A DNA stretch of 64,000 nt from Tetraselmis striata (GCA_006384855.1 VCJN01003259.1:372001-436000); one strand, 5' to 3'; shown: positions 39,420-52,272, counted from the stretch's first letter. The notes: a model not told the origin generated them from the letters alone. A program made the numbers and translations.

Positions 39420-40976
39420 TATTTTAGACCGTTTACGTGTGAGGGTGATCGAGCTGAAGCACTACCGATCGAGTCTGGGAATTTCCGCGGACGGAATCAG
39501 TCGCAGCTTCCTCGGCCTCGGCCAGTTCGAAGAACCTTGCAGCCAACGCTGTCGTTGGATCCCAGGATAGTCGTAGGTACGGGTACAGCAGTGTGACGGC
39601 GGTGTTTCTGTGTGATGATTGCGCACGTGCTGTCACTAACTCACTAACGACTGCTTGCTTGGCGGCACCTTGATTTCCCAGAGTCCGTAGCTTGCAAGAG
39701 TCCGCGTGACCATTTCGCTTCCCGAGCGGATTTGGAGCAGTCCCCGCCTCGACCTGCATCAGGACTCCGGACCGCACGAGCCCGGTCGGCCCGCACTCCC
39801 AACAAGTCCGCGAAGGGACAATTTGCGATTTCATGGGATAAGATCGAGAATGTTGCCACTTCAGAGTCCGACTACGAGTCCCGCCGGGGCGCCAGTGCTC
39901 ACAGTCGTGGCCCGCCAGGTACCACCAGTCGTCTACCGTGCCCAGGCCTGCCCCAGATCGCACGACGCGGCGCCACCACCGCACTTACTATGCCGATGCA
40001 CGGCCTCGCGTTGTCGGCATGGCGATAAATGGTGCAAGTTCAAGGCATCCAATCGACAATACCAGACTGTGCACTTGTGCAGCGAGCTCTGCCCCCGAGT
40101 ACACGTCGAAGAATAAATGTTTGTCGATTTAGCTTCTCATGAATTGCGCGCCCGCCCGGTCCAAGCATGCATCATTTCTAGATCGTGATTAGGTGTCAGC
40201 ATGCTGCGACGCTTCGTTTTCGGGATATGTATTGAGTCTCGCCGATTCCGCTATTCAAACTATCCGCATCTAGCATCACTGGTATGATCCTTGTGATAAC
40301 ATATCAGGTTCCTCTCTATGTTACTCTGGAAAGTCTACTCCAATACAGCAATACTGTGGCGTACCTACTCAGTGCTGCCAGCCGCCCAGCCCTGGCACTG
40401 CATACATATTCCAGTGTGTGATGTGTCGGTGCAGATGGTCTCATCCATTGTCATTGTAATGCTGATGTTGAAACGCTTCTCTATATCACAGTTGATACGT
40501 GATTATGGTAGCCCTCAACCGGCGAGATATAGTAGCGCGCCACCCGAGAAACACACTGGTTTTAGTCTTGTAGTAACATGACAGTTTGATTTCTTGGATA
40601 TTTCAGACTTGCCAATATGCTGCCTCGTGTTTTTGCGCTAAAAAGCAGAAACCAGCTAGGCCTCCGGACGTATCCCTTGCTCATTATCTTTATAGCCCAC
40701 CCTACATTTGCTAGCTTGCTACCTGGAGCTGTGAGTGGTGCTAGGGCCTAAATCGTTCCCCATCTTCTATGCTCCTGAATACACAGATCCAAAATGTGAA
40801 CAATGATTCAGCCTGAGAAGGTATAGACTGAACTATACTAAAAACGCCTACACGCCTAAAACCTCATATACCAAAAAAATGATACAGCTAAGAGCAGACT
40901 GAGCTATGACTAAAAACGCCTCCTCAGGTCAGGTCGTTGGCATATAGATGTCAAGACGCGTGGAGACTCTATCCCA
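39420..40976. other. No gene recognised; upstream region of the kinesin gene
   Basis: Open frames on both strands at 39433-40130 have no recognised domain. 40130-40930 is AT-richer and without protein-like frames, and may hold the kinesin promoter. No clear TATA or other element can be assigned. Confidence 0.4.
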
Positions 40977-43900
40977 ATGCGGCCCCGCTTCCCTCACGTG
41001 CTCCCCTGGCTGGTGCTCCGACACGCAGGCAGGAGCCGCTCCTGCGGCAGCAGTCTCAGCAGCGCCTGCAGCACGCCCCGTTCCGCCCGTTGCAGCCCGC
41101 TGTCGGCCGCCCACAGCAGTGGCAACCTGAGCGCCGCCGCGTCCAGCGCTGGAGGTGACACGCCTATCACGGTGGTAGTGCACGTCCGGCCACTGGTTGA
41201 GCGTGAACACAGCTCCGGCAGTTGCATTGACGGCAATGACAGGCAAGGCAGAGACGCTCTGTCTCCAGAGGTGCGCGCATCTATAGCCTACGCCGCCTAT
41301 CCACTCTGTCTACACATCAACCTGCATGCCGCATCCATCCACTGTCTACACTGTACCGCAGACTTAGTATCGGTTCGCAGGTCTAGAAAGTAAGCAATTG
41401 CTCTGAAGCTTCGTGTCGGGTATTTCATGTGGTATTCTTGGTAAATTCTTGATTATGTCACGAGTTCAATGGTTTTCCCTGTTCAGGGGGCGGGTCAAGA
41501 ATGTTTTCTATCCGCAGACCGTTTATATGTGTACGGTGTGCGCCAGTCATAGTACATGTATAGCGCCAACCCTGATGATGTTATTTCGAATGTGATCCAT
41601 GGCATGACTGCCACTGAGATGAGCATGTTTCTGCTCTCCCCGCAGGTGATGGTGCAGGGCAACACCCCGCGCACCTTTCCGTTTGACAAGGTCTACGGCT
41701 CAGGCGGCGCCCCGAGCGCAGAGCTGTTTGGCGAGTGCGTGGCGCCGCTGGTGGAGGGCCTGTTCGAGGGCTACAATGGCACCGTGCTAGCGTACGGACA
41801 GACCGGCGCCGGCAAGACATACATCCTCGGCACAAATGCGGTCAGACTCCACGCTCCTTCCTCCCGCTGACTCTTGAATTCCCCTTCCTCCCCGCTTACC
41901 CTCTTCCCTCTCCCCCCCCCCCCCCCCCCCGCCCCCCCCCAATTGCCTCACAATTGCCGGCGCCCTCAATATCCCTCGATAGAACGTACCTCCATCTGTC
42001 TTGAGGCATGTCTGCCATGCCTGGTTGAGCCTCTCACTGACTGGAACCAATGTGATGCCAATGTTCACAGGCTGTAGACAACCGCCGGTCCTGGCAGGCG
42101 CTCATTCCAAGCGTGTCATCGCTGCTCTTCTCAAAGGTGAGACACCTTTCATGGGCACCCCGATGGATGATATACAGCTGGCAAATAGCCCGCTGTCACC
42201 CACACACCACCACACTCCCTGGGGGGGGGGGGGGGGGGGGAAGTAAGCGACTGTTCTTAGTCTGTGGCTATACATGCGCCTTGGTTGCCCCCCCCCCCCC
42301 CCCCCCCCCCCCCGGCCATCTGTTGGAGACCGGATCAGGCCTATATAATCCTACCCTTCCTATCAGGGCATTGGCCAGCACTGACATCCTCAGCCTTTGA
42401 CCCCCGGCCGCTCAGGTGGCAGAGGAGAGCTCTAATGAGCACACAGAAGTGGCAGTCAAGGTGTCGTTCTTCGAGGTGTACCAGAACAGTCTCCGTGACC
42501 TGCTGGGGCCAAAGGCAGCAAGAACGGAGCAGACCATCACCATAAAGTGCGCTGAGCGTGCCGCAATACCAGACGCCTCGCTCAACTTGCCGCTGCCCCT
42601 GACGCTGATCGGGTCATTTGTGAAGCGCACTTCCGGCGTCAGGCACCTGATAGCCATTTCGGCAATCAGATTATTACACTGCGCCTGCGTTACTTGTGAA
42701 GTAATATGTCTTTCTGCCAGTCAGCTCGTTGCGCGTGTATCATGTGAAACGAGGCCCATGCCAGAAGTCGTGAACGTAGAGTTGCAAGGACGTAATGGCA
42801 AGTGGGGGAATAAATTGAGCTGTGCTTTAAAGTTACGTCGGGCCGGTTGCATGTGCCATTTGTCGGGAATGAATATTTTTGTTGTTGATGACATGGAAAA
42901 TGTTATGGTGTTCACGTACAGTGGTACAGAATTGCACTGGAATGGCGCTCGTGATAGATATGGTTTAAAGATATGTGTCGACACACGTATGAGAAACCTT
43001 AGTATACGCCTCCAATTGGCCTTGCATGCAACCTATGAGAACATTCGCTATAATTCTGCCATAATTTCGTCCAGATTAGACCTCTGGCAGGCAGGGCGGG
43101 CTCTTATTCGCAGCGCAGGCACCCGTACACAATGGCCGTCTCTCAATGCGTGGGGTCCCGCTGAGCGCGTGTCACCAGGAATGTGTTTGTTGCACATGCT
43201 GAATACAACGTCCTGACGCCCTCTTACCTCGCACAGGGAGGGAGGCGCCTCCGGAGCGATCTGTGTGGAGGGCCACACGGAGGAGGCGGTGCACACCCCG
43301 GCAGAGCTGGAGGCCTGCCTGCACCGCGGCGCACGGAGCCGTGCCACCCATGCTACCGACATGAACGCGCACTCCTCCCGCTCGCACGCCATCTTCACCA
43401 TCACCGTCTCCCTCAAGCGCCGCGTGCAGACCGGGCAGGATGGCGCCGAGACGGAGGAGCGCCTCACCGCCAAGATGCACCTTGTGGACTTGGCGGGCAG
43501 CGAGCGGTTGAAGAAGTCCGGAGTCCAGGTGGGTGGGTGTGCCCAGCAGGATGACCTGGCCGGCAGCGTGGGCACCCTGCTGCATGTTGACCGAGCGAAC
43601 CCGTGGGGCGATGCCATGTTGGTGTGGTTACGGACAGCTGGCCTCGCCGTAACTACTCTTGAGATAACAGTAGCTCTAGTGAGGGTGGGTGGTTAGCGCC
43701 TGGTCAAGCACCTGCCGCCCAGGACCGTGAGGTAGGTGTGAGGTAGGTGTGAGGTAGGTGCGAGTGTGGTTGCCGGATGGCTTCCTGCTGTCGATAGAGC
43801 CCCAAGCAGGGACGGGCGCCCGCGGCTGACTGGTGGCGCTTCCCGCCCGCAGGGGGAGCAGCAGAAGGAGACGGCGAGCATCAACCTCGGCCTGCTGGCG

Positions 43901-46900
43901 CTGCGGAACTGCATCGAGGCGCTGTGCGAGCCGGGCCGCTCCCACGTGCCGTACCGCGCCAACAAGTTGACCCGTGTGCTGCAGGTCCCCCCCCCCCCCC
44001 CCCCCCCCGCTTACCTCTCCCCCTCTCTTCCTTAACGGCAACCACGCTGAAACAAAACCCACCCCAGGTCTGCCTGACCCGGTCCTCGCTGCCGGAGGCA
44101 TGCGCGCGATCCGATTGCCGCTGACTGCAATGCTCGCGGCTGTGTGCCCACAGGACAGCCTGGGCGGCAACGCAAGGACGGTGATGGTCGCGTGTGTCAG
44201 CCCGGCGCTCTCCTGCATGGTCCCCCCCCCCCCCCCCCCTTTCTCTCTTTCTTCTTGCCCTCGAGTGCCTCGGGGATATTTGTCGTATAAGTACAACATT
44301 CGTATGACAAATCATACAATGTTCAGCGTCTCGAAAGGGGTCATGGTCGCACTCCTATACCAAAAGCCAACCCTCAGCGGGGTTTAGAAGGTCCTTCAAA
44401 CCCTATTTGCCCTGAACTAAGTGTATTAATGCATTACGCCTCGGTGCCCTTTTACTCTGCGGCATGCATCCCGTGTTGACATTTCTCACACAACAAATAT
44501 CCCGGAGGCACTAGGGGTGTCCCGCGCAATAACGAACCATCAAACGTACATCTGTACAAGCGTGCGGGTGGTTTGGGGGCTTCTGGCTTTTAGGGTATAA
44601 ACTAAGACACAGTCGCTTGCCTTTGAATTTGAAATTCACAGACAAGCTCTCCTACAACTGAATCCTGGGCTTGCCGCAGGCGGGCTGTCGTCTCCCGACC
44701 CGGCTTCCTGAACCCTAAAACCTAAAACCATGCACAGCGTCGGCTGGGCTCGTTGAGCGCCAATAGCTGATCTAAATGCATTGATGTGGTCTTATCTTTA
44801 GAAATGTCTAAACATAACTTCTGTGCAGATAATGCCAGATATGAAAACGGGGTCGCGATGTCAGAGTTGCTGATCTGTTCACTTAAACCTTCTTTCCGTC
44901 ATGGGAAACCCCACAGGAGGAGACGCTGAGCACGCTCAAGTACGCGTCCATCTCGCGGGGCATCAAGAACCGTGTGGTGGCCAACCGCGCGGAGGACAAG
45001 GTGAAGGCCATGGCGGCGGAGATCGCGCGCCTGCGTGCGCAGCTGGCGGCGGCGGAGGTGGCGGAGGCGCCCGCCGGCGCAGGCCTGCTGGAGCGCAACC
45101 TGGAGGACGGCGCCGCGCAGCGCCTTGCCGCTCTGGAAGGGGAGCGCGAAGGGTGAGCGCCTGCCCGCCCGCCCGCCCTCCTCAGGTTTGGTTCGGCTGC
45201 AAACTAGTTGTGATACTTCGGAACCTCAGTATGTAACTCGCCAAGGACACACGCATCCTCATCGATGAAAATACCCTCGCAACAAGCAAACTTCGGATTC
45301 AGAACAGGTAGACGTGGATGTCGAAGAGATATGCCAACAGAGGCATGCGGAGGTTTAGCTGTCAGTCTCCCCATAAATTCGAAATTTATTGGGAATTGTT
45401 TACAATTATGTTCATGACTGTCTTCCAGCTACGCAGGCCAGCTGTCTTATTGCCCGGGTGCATGAACCCGCGTAGGGTTGGCCGTAGCCCGTAGCATACG
45501 GCCCTCTCAAGGTCAGGTCTCCCCATAGAAGACACAGCCGCAGCGGTCCGCTCGCTTGTGTGGGTATGACGGCGACACACCAACGCCGCCATCCGCACAA
45601 GCGACCGCAAGTGCCGCAGGTTGTGGATTGCTTGATGAGGGAGTGGTGACGGTTCTATCAACAGAGTGGTAAAATGGGGCGTTTGATTGTCGGGCGGCTT
45701 CTCAAATGCTCCGAGACGGCAACCCCCACACCGCCAGCAATAATGGAAGGGCAGTGGCAGGCCTGTGTACGGAAAGCCTAGTCGCAGGGGGACAGGGTAC
45801 GGGTAGGGTTGGGAGGGTACTTCACAAAAGAAAAAGGAGACGGGTACCCGTACTACGCCCAGTAGATTAGGGACCTGGCCTTCAGAGGAGTACGGTTTAC
45901 GGCGCCGACCCTATGCAAATTCATGCAGCCGGGCTGTAGCTGAATTCATGACAGCTGGCCATTATAGCTTTGAAAACAGAACTAGCAGGAATAAAGTTGA
46001 AACAAATTTCAAATTTATACTAGAGATACTAGTAGAGAGAGAAACCTTACGTGGAGGCATGGAGCTGTAGGTGGTTTGAGGGCATCACGGCATCCCAGTT
46101 GGGTAAACAACTCACCCCTTCTGGAAGGTGAGACATTATTGGTCTCACGGGTGAGTGACGACATGTCGGCGCTTGTAACAGTAGGGATAGTAGTCTGATT
46201 ATAATAATAGAGATGTACGCAGTACACTAGACACCCGTACACGCAGAGCAGCTGCCTAGATAGGTAACAAAGCTATGGGTATAAGCATTCTGATACGCGA
46301 GCACCGGCATGCGTAGGTGTGTTACGCGTAGGACACGCAGTACTCAGGAATTCAAGCTGGGTACATACCACTACGAGTTGTTATGGCTCAGTGTTGTCTC
46401 GTGCCTGAACTATTGCTGTGAGGGCGGAAGGGGGTGATTGCCGCTCCCACCAGCTGCGCAAACTTACGGATTGTGTGTCGGCGGCTGCGTTGCTGCTCGC
46501 AGGTGGCTGAGCAGGGCGGAGCTGGCGGAGCGGCGCTGCGCGGAGCTCGCCGTGTTGCTGGAGGGGCTGCAGCAGCGCGACACCTCGAGCAGCAGCGAGG
46601 GGGGGGCGGACGGCGAGGAGGAGATTGACCTGGCCGAGCTTCCCCAGCACCTTGTCGAGGAGGGTGACCCCATGCCGCACGCCTCTGCGGAGCTGCCCGA
46701 GTCGATTGAGGATGGAGAGGCGGTGGCGCCGAGGAGACAGCTCCGGCGGGCGCCGAGCTGGCGGAAGCCACGAAGGCTCTGGCGGCTGAGCGCGAGCGGC
46801 GCGCCGCCATTGAGGGCGAGGCCCGGGCCCTGGCGGAGCAGCTGGCCGCTATGAAGGCGGCGCTGGAGGAGCGCGAGAAGCAATCCGCCGCGGCCCCGCT

Positions 46901-47039
46901 GGAGGGCGGCGTCGCTGGGGGGCAGCCTGCCTGCGCCCGCCCGCGGGCCGATGCGCCCCCCAAGCGCGCCTGCACCCTGACCATCGTCGACGGGAAGTAC
47001 CGCGTCCGCAAGTACCACCTCGCCCCGTCCGACGAGTGA
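40977..47039 (+). CDS. Kinesin-4-like motor protein gene, nine exons
   Basis: A microtubule motor with an N-terminal head. Exons by GT..AG borders and frame: 40977?-41270, 41646-41840, 42071-42136, 42416-42546, 43237-43528, 43853-43984, 44154-44219, 44917-45152, 46503-47039. Motifs in order: [10 protein letters not shown] (first beta strand), [20 protein letters not shown] (P-loop), [30 protein letters not shown] (switch I), [15 protein letters not shown] (switch II), [31 protein letters not shown], then [19 protein letters not shown]. That last block matches the kinesin-4 head-neck junction. Alanine/Glu-rich coiled coil follows, ending in [14 protein letters not shown]. All motor exons join in phase. 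The last exon needs a one-base frame change near 46710-46745 (error or mutation). The start is uncertain; 40977 is the in-frame ATG. At about 650 residues the tail is short for the family. Confidence 0.82.
42137..42415 (+). other. Kinesin intron 3 with facing G and C tracts
   Basis: Begins GTGAGA and ends CGCTCAG. A G run of about 20 (42221-42240) is followed some 50 bases later by a C run of about 25 (42289-42313), which could pair in the transcript. Confidence 0.75.
43055..43135 (+). repeat. Dispersed 80-bp repeat in kinesin intron 4
   Basis: Aligns with 62705-62790, 63655-63735 and, inverted, 63392-63450 (shared core GGCAGGCAGGGCGGGC, then GCAGYGC). It sits in the 690-bp intron 42547-43236. 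Confidence 0.7.
43985..44153 (+). other. Kinesin intron 6, C tract at the 5' splice site
   Basis: The donor GT is followed at once by 22 C residues (43987-44008); the acceptor is CCCACAG. Intron 7 (44220-44916) has the same design with 18 C residues directly after GT. Confidence 0.8.
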
Positions 47040-49049
47040 ACCAGCCAACCATCCACCACACGCCAGCATGCTCCCACCGGCACCCAACAACAGGCGGCAA
47101 GGCAGCTCGGAGGATGACTTCTCAATGGAGTTGGGAGATGCCCAGTCAAGCACCCAGATCCAACTTATTAAGCTACCTCGCAGTGAGACTCACGGCAATG
47201 TGATCTCGAACCTTGCTATAATGTATTAGGAAATGGTAGACAGTTTGGCGTTAGACTCAACACCAATGTGGGTGAGTAGCTTAGTGTACCAATGCGCAGC
47301 GTACCAGATGAGTGCGATGAGGACCAGGAGGGGGGTGGAGGAGTGGCAGCACTGAAGAGCGCCCAAATGCCGCTATTGTTTGCGTTCGATGCCCTTCCTG
47401 AGGCCATGTGCTGTGACATCCGCCACCGTGCTGGACAACACCAGAGGCCTGGCGGCGCTGCAAGAATGCGCTGTTGTGCCACGCACCATCCGTGTCAATG
47501 TAACAAACATGTATTATTGCTCGGGTGGCCCTCCGGGTGTTGTGTTTGCCACATATGTGCAAATTATGTCGTTGAGCTTGACAGTCTCGGCAAGCGCGGG
47601 GGCGTATGGCATCAAGAGCCTAAAGCGCAGTGACCATCGCGATAGTGCGTCGCGGTGGCAAGATAGTGCCATCCGTGCGATGTGTTGGGATAAATGATTC
47701 TGGCAGCTGTGGATCCTGCAAATGCAGACCGGCGACTACCGGCTTGCTGCCTTGCTCTCGCCGCGGTAACAAGGCAGTAGGGCGATTATGCCGTATGCTA
47801 CGCTGGACTGCAGCATACATAGTTTGCCGCGGGGGCTTCCGTTAATAGTTTGCCTGTGTATTCATATTTAACCAGTTCACATTATGATGGAGGTTCGGCA
47901 AGTAGAAACAGACGACGTGTTGATAGTTTGGATTATTTTGAAAGAAACTGACATCAAAATACATCTAATTGGCTTATTGCGAATCGAAAGCAATGAGTAT
48001 ATTGTTTTAGTTGGTATTGTCCATGGAATGTGGATTACTTCACGTACATTATTTACGTTAGTTCATCCTTAAGATCGATACCCGTGTAGACGATTGAATA
48101 ACGAATTGCCGACTACCGATTTATATCATACTGGTACGCGGTACTATTCATCACTTTTACGCGTTTTTCCTACGTGTTGTACCGCCGGTGATACGGAATG
48201 CGCTCGAAGAGTGGCAAAACACTACGGCTCGTCGCAGGCACCGCCGGGGGAAAAAAAGGATTACCACCTACACGCTAGTTTTACTATATTCATCTAGCTT
48301 TACCCTAATTTAATGATTGAATCCGTTGCTTGCTCGTCCATGAAAGTGCCACGCACCATTTCACTACTGCCGAACTATCTACCACAGCAAGAATTCACCG
48401 ACCACAAACTTGAAGTGTCACCAGGAAGACCAGAAGAGGATATAAATTGCAGCAACGTGTGAGATGCCGCCCTAGGTGACTTACACCATATTTCCGCGGG
48501 GACTAGGGCATGGTGGGGGGGGGGGGGGGGGGGGGGGGCACAAAACCTTACGCCTGCTTGTAAAAACGTGTCCGTCTTGAAAGGAAGTAGTCCGACGCTT
48601 GTGCAGAAGGCAGTGATGACATGATGGGGGTTGGAGCTCCTGCTGCGCTGCTGCGCTTAACCGTGAGGTACAACAGCAACACCTCTAAAGGGCAAGGGGG
48701 GCTAGGGCTGAAAAGACCTTTGTGAGCGCTGCTGCCAATCTCACTGATGGCCAGTCCTTTACCTGCAGCTATTTAGCATTAACTAAGGGTGGGTAGCTCA
48801 CAGCATTGAGACCACCTAACAAGGTAAGGCCCTAGTGGCAAACTGGCAATCTGCGGTTGCAATTTGACACCCGACTCCTCTGCCACCATCTCAGCCAACG
48901 GCATAGGTGGGTTCTATGGAACTCCCCCTCCACCCCATCGTACTAGCCGTTGGTGAGCATGTTGGTCCACTAACACGCCTCTCTCATCAGCCTCACGTCA
49001 CCACACAAATGAGGCTTTGTGCATGTTGGGGTGACCTTAAGCACATGGT
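47040..49049. other. No gene recognised
   Basis: Plus-strand frames at 47292-47700 and the AT-richer frame 47884-48072 have no recognised domain. A G run of about 24 lies at 48515-48538. Confidence 0.45.
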
Positions 49050-49436
49050 TTAAATTGTCGAATGCTTGGTCCAGCTCGGGCTGGATCGTCCGTCCGATGG
49101 CTTTTTTACGTTCTCGATAAAATAGCCAAACCGTGCCGGAGCGTTAGCCCAATCAACGTACCCACGCCATTTGGCCATCAAGTAGTGAATGTCATTTAGG
49201 GCAGCTCGCAGTGGCACGACCGTGCCCGTGCGTTCGCCCTGCACTCCCAATTGCATGCCTAGCGGCGACAGATCTGACACGTACGGTGGCTCCATTGTCA
49301 CCACGTCCAGATGCCCTATGTGGTTTAACACCACCTCAGCTGTAAGATGTGTGACATCATGCCATGTTGCCTCACCGTGGTCAAACGCGTGCAGCGCAAT
49401 GTGCTCCGGCATGCGGCCGGACCACAGCTCATGCAC
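49050..49436 (-). pseudogene. Cytosine-C5 DNA methyltransferase-like fragment
   Basis: The frame reads HELWSGRMPEHIALHAFDHG, then ATWHDVTHLTAEVVLNHIGH and LDVVTMEPPYVSDLSPLGMQ, and later ARFGYFIENVKKPS. This follows the order of C5-methyltransferases: end of the SAM-binding motif with an acidic residue, D-V/T loop, motif IV and the E-N-V of motif VI. Motif IV reads P-P-Y where the catalytic P-C-Q is expected, so it would be inactive. Motif I (F-x-G-x-G) is missing because the frame breaks at about 49440; LLASSRSR lies there in another frame. Such genes occur inside some retroelements, so it may be element-derived. Confidence 0.4.
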
Positions 49437-49460
49437 CTACTGCGACTGCTTGCGAGTAGC

Positions 49461-50930
49461 TTGACGATTCGTAATAATGCGCCCGCACCGATGACTCTTT
49501 TATTTAAGCGGCAGCGCGCGCGGCTAGTGACCTCCACTCAAGCGGAAGGTGCCCCCACCCCACCCCCCCTGAGCTAGCCCTAATATGGTACGTTCGCCCT
49601 ATCTAGTCGATGCACAACACAGTCCCCGACGTCCACGTGTTAGGGCTCGCCCAACTTGCCCCGACTTATCTTTGGTCGGTCGAGACTCAAAGACAAACAA
49701 AGGTGGGTGTGCAGTGGCGGTGCAGAGGCGAGAGGCCTCAGTGTTTTTCATGATACAAGAATTGTTATCACAACGCTTACCATATGGCAGCATTATACAT
49801 TACATATACCCGCAGTCAAAGGTACACATGCACTCGTAATCACAGGTACTAGCTCGTAGTACAAGTATATTGTACTCGTATAATTGTCACACTACATTCG
49901 TATAATTGTCATTTAGGGCTTGTGCAATACCCTTTGTGACCTAATTTCGGCGCCCCACACACCTGGTACGTGCACCTCACACTAAACATGGCAGCATGTG
50001 ATGAGCACGGCGTGGATTTGCGCTTTGGATGTACACATATGAAGGGATGGCGCAACTTGTGATTTTCCAGTGCAGGTTTTATAGCATTGATTTGTCATTT
50101 TTCGACGGGGGCAGAACGACGCATGTCTTGTCTCACGGTTGGGCCTAGATTGCGCCTCCTTTTCTTCTCGAGTCGACCTCGCCCTTAGTCACTTGCATGC
50201 AAACGCCCACGCCGTAAATTTTGCATTACATGCGCATGTCGATCAAAACAGCAAAACCCAAACTTATCTGGAGGGGTGTAGTACTCATAGGTGCTCATCA
50301 CATATACTAACTCGTAGTATACATCGTACTCGTACAATTGTAGTCGCAAACTTGGCTGACCTACTAAATGGGTTATACATGTATTCAACCAACATAACCT
50401 GCTCCGAATGAGCCAGTAGCAGACTTTTGTAGCAGACATGTTGTAGCAGACATGCTGTAGCAGACATCCTCGCTAATATATAATAATGAATATATGACGG
50501 CGATCGTATCACCGCTACTTTATTGATAGTCGGTACCAGATCGCGAACCTGCCTGGTAGGGTAGAAGGGTGGGACGAAAACACGGCCAAGCACCGCCGTT
50601 TCAAGTTTTTCCACCTTGAAGCATGTAGTCGCTACGCGGAACGAATTATGTTACAAATATATGACTACCATTGTTGTTAATACTTATGGTCCAAGCACAT
50701 TATTTCTATTATTATTATACATTGCTGCGACTGGTGGTTCCGTCATCCCGTAGTACTTTACCTCCACCCGACTCTGCCCCGTGGTGTAATACACGATGAC
50801 GTCATTCCACAGGAGAGATAAAGAGATACAAGTAGTCGCTATGCTACCCTCTAATCCGCCTCATCCTGTTGTCGGCGCCTGGTGCTTGTGGTGCACTTTC
50901 TTGTCGGCATCAAAATCCGTTAAGGCATAA
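49461..50930 (+). repeat. 0.75-kb dispersed repeat, copy 1 (split by an LTR-like insertion)
   Basis: Blocks 49461-49656 and 50340-50930 align with the continuous copy at 56984-57740. The 680 bases between them are an insertion. Both copies keep TGACGTCA (50797-50804 here). No coding. Confidence 0.8.
49657..50338 (-). mobile_element. Remnant of a gypsy-family LTR insertion
   Basis: 49657-49891 matches the gypsy LTR (ACAAACAAAGGTGGGTGTGC near its left end and ATAATTGTCACA at its end). About 50285-50338 repeats the LTR end (ACTCGTAGTATACATCGTAC, then AATTGT). About 390 bases without coding lie between. It interrupts the dispersed repeat described at 49461-50930. Confidence 0.65.
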
Positions 50931-52272
50931 TCATGAAGACCGAGGTGGCTAATCCTCCTTGCCTACCTCCCTTTGAAAAGTTTAGAGCTGTGTTCTTGGG
51001 GTTTCTTTTCCCCTCCCTGCACCTTAGGGTATGTGCAGGTGTCGACACTGGCAGCCCGCGATCTCTGCGCCACGCCAGTAATCGACCGAGGGCAATCCTG
51101 CTGGTGCTTCATCAACATTGAGACGCAGATGTACGGCACTTTACGTGCCGTCCGCAGCGAAAGCATCGATCACCTTAGTACCCATCAAATCTTGTAAAAC
51201 CATCATCGTCCGCTAGACTGGACCACTCTCTTGGTTTTGTGCTGGCCTCATGCCCGCACAACCCGCCCTCCCTCGTCCCTCTTGTGGCTATGCCCCAAGT
51301 ACCCCGCCCTTATTTCCGCCGTGTATAACCAACTGCGCACTTTCGGGTTGATCTCCCTTGCCTAGGAAAAAGGGCGATTATTGAGTCAAAATGGGCACAT
51401 TTCTGGACTCAAAATTGCACCCCCCTTAACTCAATATTGTACCCCTTTTGGGGGGTGCAAATTTGAGTCCAGCCTAACACTGTACGAATGTACTGTGAAA
51501 CTGGCTTCCTTTTCTTACCAACCCTGTACGAGGTACTGTTCAGTGAAATGAACCTTCACTATGTACTACACGCCTGTCCACCGCCCTTTGACGAGATGCG
51601 TCGCTACCCTTCCACGCCAACCGTTTTTTCTGGCCTCGAATGCTACGCCGCCACTGTGCTTCCCACTCATCTACCCCTCGCAAGCTCCCTCACGCTTGTA
51701 TTCTTTGAGGCATCTTAACGCTTCTCGGTGCACAAAAGCATGGCAGACCGTCCTCGCAGAGCAAAACGCATATCTGCCCGCTTGCACAGTTCTGTGCGTG
51801 GCTGGGACATCTGCGGCTGCACTTGGCTTTGACCCAACGAGCAGGGCTCTCGACACACTGCTAGTGACCCCCATGGCGCAACATTCTCCGCAGATGCACT
51901 TGCGTTCCGGCAGGAGGGCGTCTCAGGCGCCAATACCCACGACTCAGCCCATGAGGCCCATGCAGCCGGGCGGTGGGCAACATGGAAGCGGACCGCTATG
52001 GCACGGGGCCGGAGATTCGCAGCCTTCTTCGCCTCACGGCGAGCCTCAGCCTGACCCCCCAAGCCTCAAGGTGTGCCACCTTTGGTCCCTCTCCCAGGAG
52101 CGACTCCAACGGTACGCGGACTCGCATCTTCGCTTGCATCTCTTATCAGGGCGCCGTGGGCTGCGTTAAGCGCACCTCGCCGTCGCGCATCTCGACATGA
52201 GTGGTGACACCCGCCCCGTTTCCCACCCGCTTCGTGTTTTCGTCCTTGTCTGCCAACGACCTCTAACACATC

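Noticed and set aside
39433..39984. 183-codon minus-strand frame as a copia integrase core
   Set aside because: No HHCC or DDE pattern could be found; only the neighbouring 38886-39419 frame shows weak similarity.
42416..43216. A 266-codon plus-strand frame in the kinesin region
   Set aside because: Only its first 131 bases are exon 4. The rest reads through an AT-richer intron with a GT donor at 42547 and acceptor at 43236 that rejoin the kinesin frame correctly.
43172..43617. Minus-strand frames of 137 and 189 codons opposite the kinesin motor
   Set aside because: Antisense shadows of exon 5, which has clear kinesin motifs on the plus strand.
46388..47153. Long minus-strand frames opposite the kinesin tail
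   Set aside because: Shadow of GC-rich coiled-coil coding on the plus strand; no independent motif.
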